The position numbers and the translations under genes were made by a program. Below are positions 62,613-64,000 of a stretch of 64,000 nucleotides of DNA, piece by piece (position 1 is the first letter of the stretch; the number at the start of each line of letters is the position of its first letter). Source of the DNA: Amoebidium appalachense (taxonomy: Eukaryota; Ichthyosporea); NCBI GenBank assembly GCA_963693365.1, contig CAVNZM010000013.1, positions 2,976,001 through 3,040,000 on the forward strand, in the 5' to 3' direction. A model generated the notes under the pieces. The model was not told the origin of the DNA. It worked only from the letters and a program-made list of their open reading frames with translations, and made no database searches.

Positions 62613-63563
62613 ACACACACACCTAAAGCCTCCTTTGACCGGTCTGTCCGAGTACCATCTGTGCAAACAGTTGTTCTGATGTCGATTCGGTGCTTTTATC
62701 TTTGTGGTTAAACAAATTATGTTTTATTTCCATGTTTGCTACCCTCTAACACAGACATCCATCCACTACTCCCTCTCGGGTCGTCTCCCACACAACATCC
62801 TTACACACACACCCACACAAACATACATATGTGCTACACAAACACACGCACACACACACCACGTGCACACTCACACACACACACACACACACACACAGGC
62901 ACACACACACAACACCCACGCACGCACACAACCCTCCCCCCCCCCTCCCCCCCCCTCCCCCGGCTACAGACACACACAACATGCACACACGCACACGCAC
63001 AACCCTACTCCCCCCCCCCCCCCCCCCTCCCCTCCCCCCCCCCCCACCCCCAAACACACACACAGCCCCAGGAGGGGTTCCACCATGGGTGCCTCTGCCT
63101 CTGCCCTGTCCCCACACCCCACCACCCGTGACTACGCACCAATAGAAAGCCCCCGAGGGCTGCTGGGAAACCGCCTAAGCCAATCAGCATCGAGAGTACC
63201 TTACGTAAGCAGGTCCGGCCATGATGAAATTCCGGCGGGAATGGTTACCCCCCCATACAGCCGTCACCCTAGCGACTCTAGTTACGTGGGGGGGTCTGAA
63301 AATTGGCGTAATGACAGAACGGAGAAGATAGACAGGGAATTCGCATCAAAATCGACGGGTGGGTATGGGCAATATAGTGGGCAACAGAGGTACGAATCGG
63401 GGGCAGTAGACGGGGTGGATAGACGGGGGTCGGGATATGGCGGGGATATGACGGATGAAATTCTGAGGCATCAGCGGTTGGTGGAGCAGGTCAACGGGCA
63501 GTATGGGGGCCGATGCATTGAAAGGTGGGTCTGATGTTTTTTTGTTTTTTTTGGCCTTTGTTT

Positions 63564-63595
<32 letters not shown>

Positions 63596-63668
63596 GCTGC
63601 TGCTGCTGCTGCTGTATTTTTTTCGGTTTTGTCTTCTTTTTTTTGTCCCCTGCATGCACACGCGCACT

Positions 63669-63708
<40 letters not shown>

Positions 63709-63733
63709 AACCCCTCCCCCCCTTTTCTCTCCT

Positions 63734-63819
<86 letters not shown>

Positions 63820-64000
63820 GTTGTTCCACAGGTCTCCCCCCCCTCCTCCCTCCCTCCCCCCCCCCCCTCCCCTTTCCCTTCTTTGCGGCATACCCCACAA
63901 CGGGGGGGGAGAGGGGGGGGGGGGAGGAAGGGAGGTTTTCAAAGAAAGAGAGGATGGAGGGGAGGGTAGGGGAAGGGGGGGGGGGGGGGGAGGGGGAGGT
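57900..64000 (+). CDS. Unrecognised disordered Arg/Ser/Tyr/Pro-rich protein, multi-exon, 3' end outside the window
   Basis: Exons 57900-57966, 59402-59482, 60429-60891, 61953-62147, 63072-63524 and probably 63832 onward; phases 1, 1, 2, 2, 2 all agree. About 419 residues are visible before the last partial exon. Starts MAREEDVPPYHFRSLMQERSA. No domain recognised. Exon 3 is rich in Ser, Tyr, Arg, Pro and Asp with loose repeats such as RISYRTPPRTPTSYSGVSD, and exon 5 in Gly, Ser, Tyr and Arg (GGYGQYSGQQRYESG), a composition seen in proteins that condense or bind RNA. Exon 5 ends with a short helix-like stretch MTDEILRHQRLVEQVN. An alternative donor for exon 3 at 60995 would add 103 bases (including GISEISGVSKD) in phase 0, but no clear partner exon was found for it. 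Function unknown. Confidence 0.72.
59504..59688 (+). repeat. (CT)n tracts with poly-C interruptions
   Basis: Pure CT at 59504-59580 and about 59614-59672, separated by CCCT units and poly-C, in intron 2 of the 57900 gene just after its donor. Confidence 0.92.
59694..59895 (+). mobile_element. Two diverged copies of the R1 3' end
   Basis: 59694-59745 (TGCGTTGTGTTGTATG, later CTCTATAACACATC then poly-C) and 59827-59886 (CTGCACTGCATTGTTGCTCG, TACTCTGTACAGTATTC then poly-C) resemble the R1 end CTGCATCGTGTTATCCG...GACGCATTC...poly-C. Assignment is by eye and tentative. Confidence 0.35.
61625..61705 (+). mobile_element. Diverged copy of the R1 3' end
   Basis: ATTCTACATTTTGTTGTCCG, GTGAATGTACACTTCTTACT and CTGTAACACGTTCTA, then poly-C. 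Same order of short matches as in R1; tentative. Confidence 0.4.
62294..62374 (+). repeat. (GT)40 in intron 4 of the 57900 gene
   Basis: About 80 bases of pure TG, flanked by GGA-rich and poly-C sequence. Confidence 0.94.
63567..63614 (+). repeat. (TTG)10(CTG)6 trinucleotide repeat
   Basis: TTG units change into CTG units at about 63597. It lies in the intron after exon 5 of the 57900 gene, between the gtgggt donor and the cacag acceptor at 63831. Confidence 0.9.

Overview
The window reads as nuclear DNA of an intron-rich eukaryote. Protein-coding exons are short, joined by GT..AG introns of 0.3-2.5 kb, and the non-coding DNA is filled with microsatellites ((CA)n, (GA)n, (CCTG)n) and unusually many poly-C/poly-G runs. 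There are no bacterial operons, no Shine-Dalgarno sites and no CRISPR array. A hybrid histidine kinase next to an alpha-arrestin gene suggests a unicellular eukaryote, perhaps a protist related to animals or fungi; this placement is inference and weak. I built the gene models by hand, requiring consensus splice sites and a codon phase that carries through every junction.

Layout. (1) 2362-10260, minus: a six-exon hybrid histidine kinase of about 645 residues (PAS, HisKA, HATPase, linker, receiver). (2) 12619-29775, plus: a sixteen-exon alpha-arrestin of about 537 residues with PPxY-type motifs, divergent from the kinase across 2.36 kb. (3) 34317-37331, plus: a two-exon, about 716-residue disordered Ser/Pro/Thr-rich protein of unknown function. 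(4) 38972-48497, minus: three paralogous two-exon genes for small secreted cysteine-rich proteins, lying in tandemly duplicated segments together with (GA)n tracts and a conserved upstream inverted repeat. (5) 54386-56333, plus: an intronless coiled-coil gene broken by an in-frame TGA and several frameshifts. (6) 57900 to the window end, plus: a multi-exon disordered Arg/Ser/Tyr/Pro-rich protein, cut by the window edge.

The kinase would sense a ligand or redox state through PAS and pass phosphate from His to Asp on its own receiver. The arrestin would recruit a HECT-type ubiquitin ligase to membrane cargo. Nothing in the sequence links the two beyond their divergent arrangement.

The most unusual signals are these: a dispersed repeat family whose copies all run into poly-C, with identical copies 10 kb apart on opposite strands; splice sites that are part of microsatellites; tandem duplications that copy a 3' splice site plus the first bases of its exon; and a one-base deletion in a secreted-protein gene that is repaired by moving the splice donor four bases. 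No tRNA, rRNA or other structured RNA gene was recognised.
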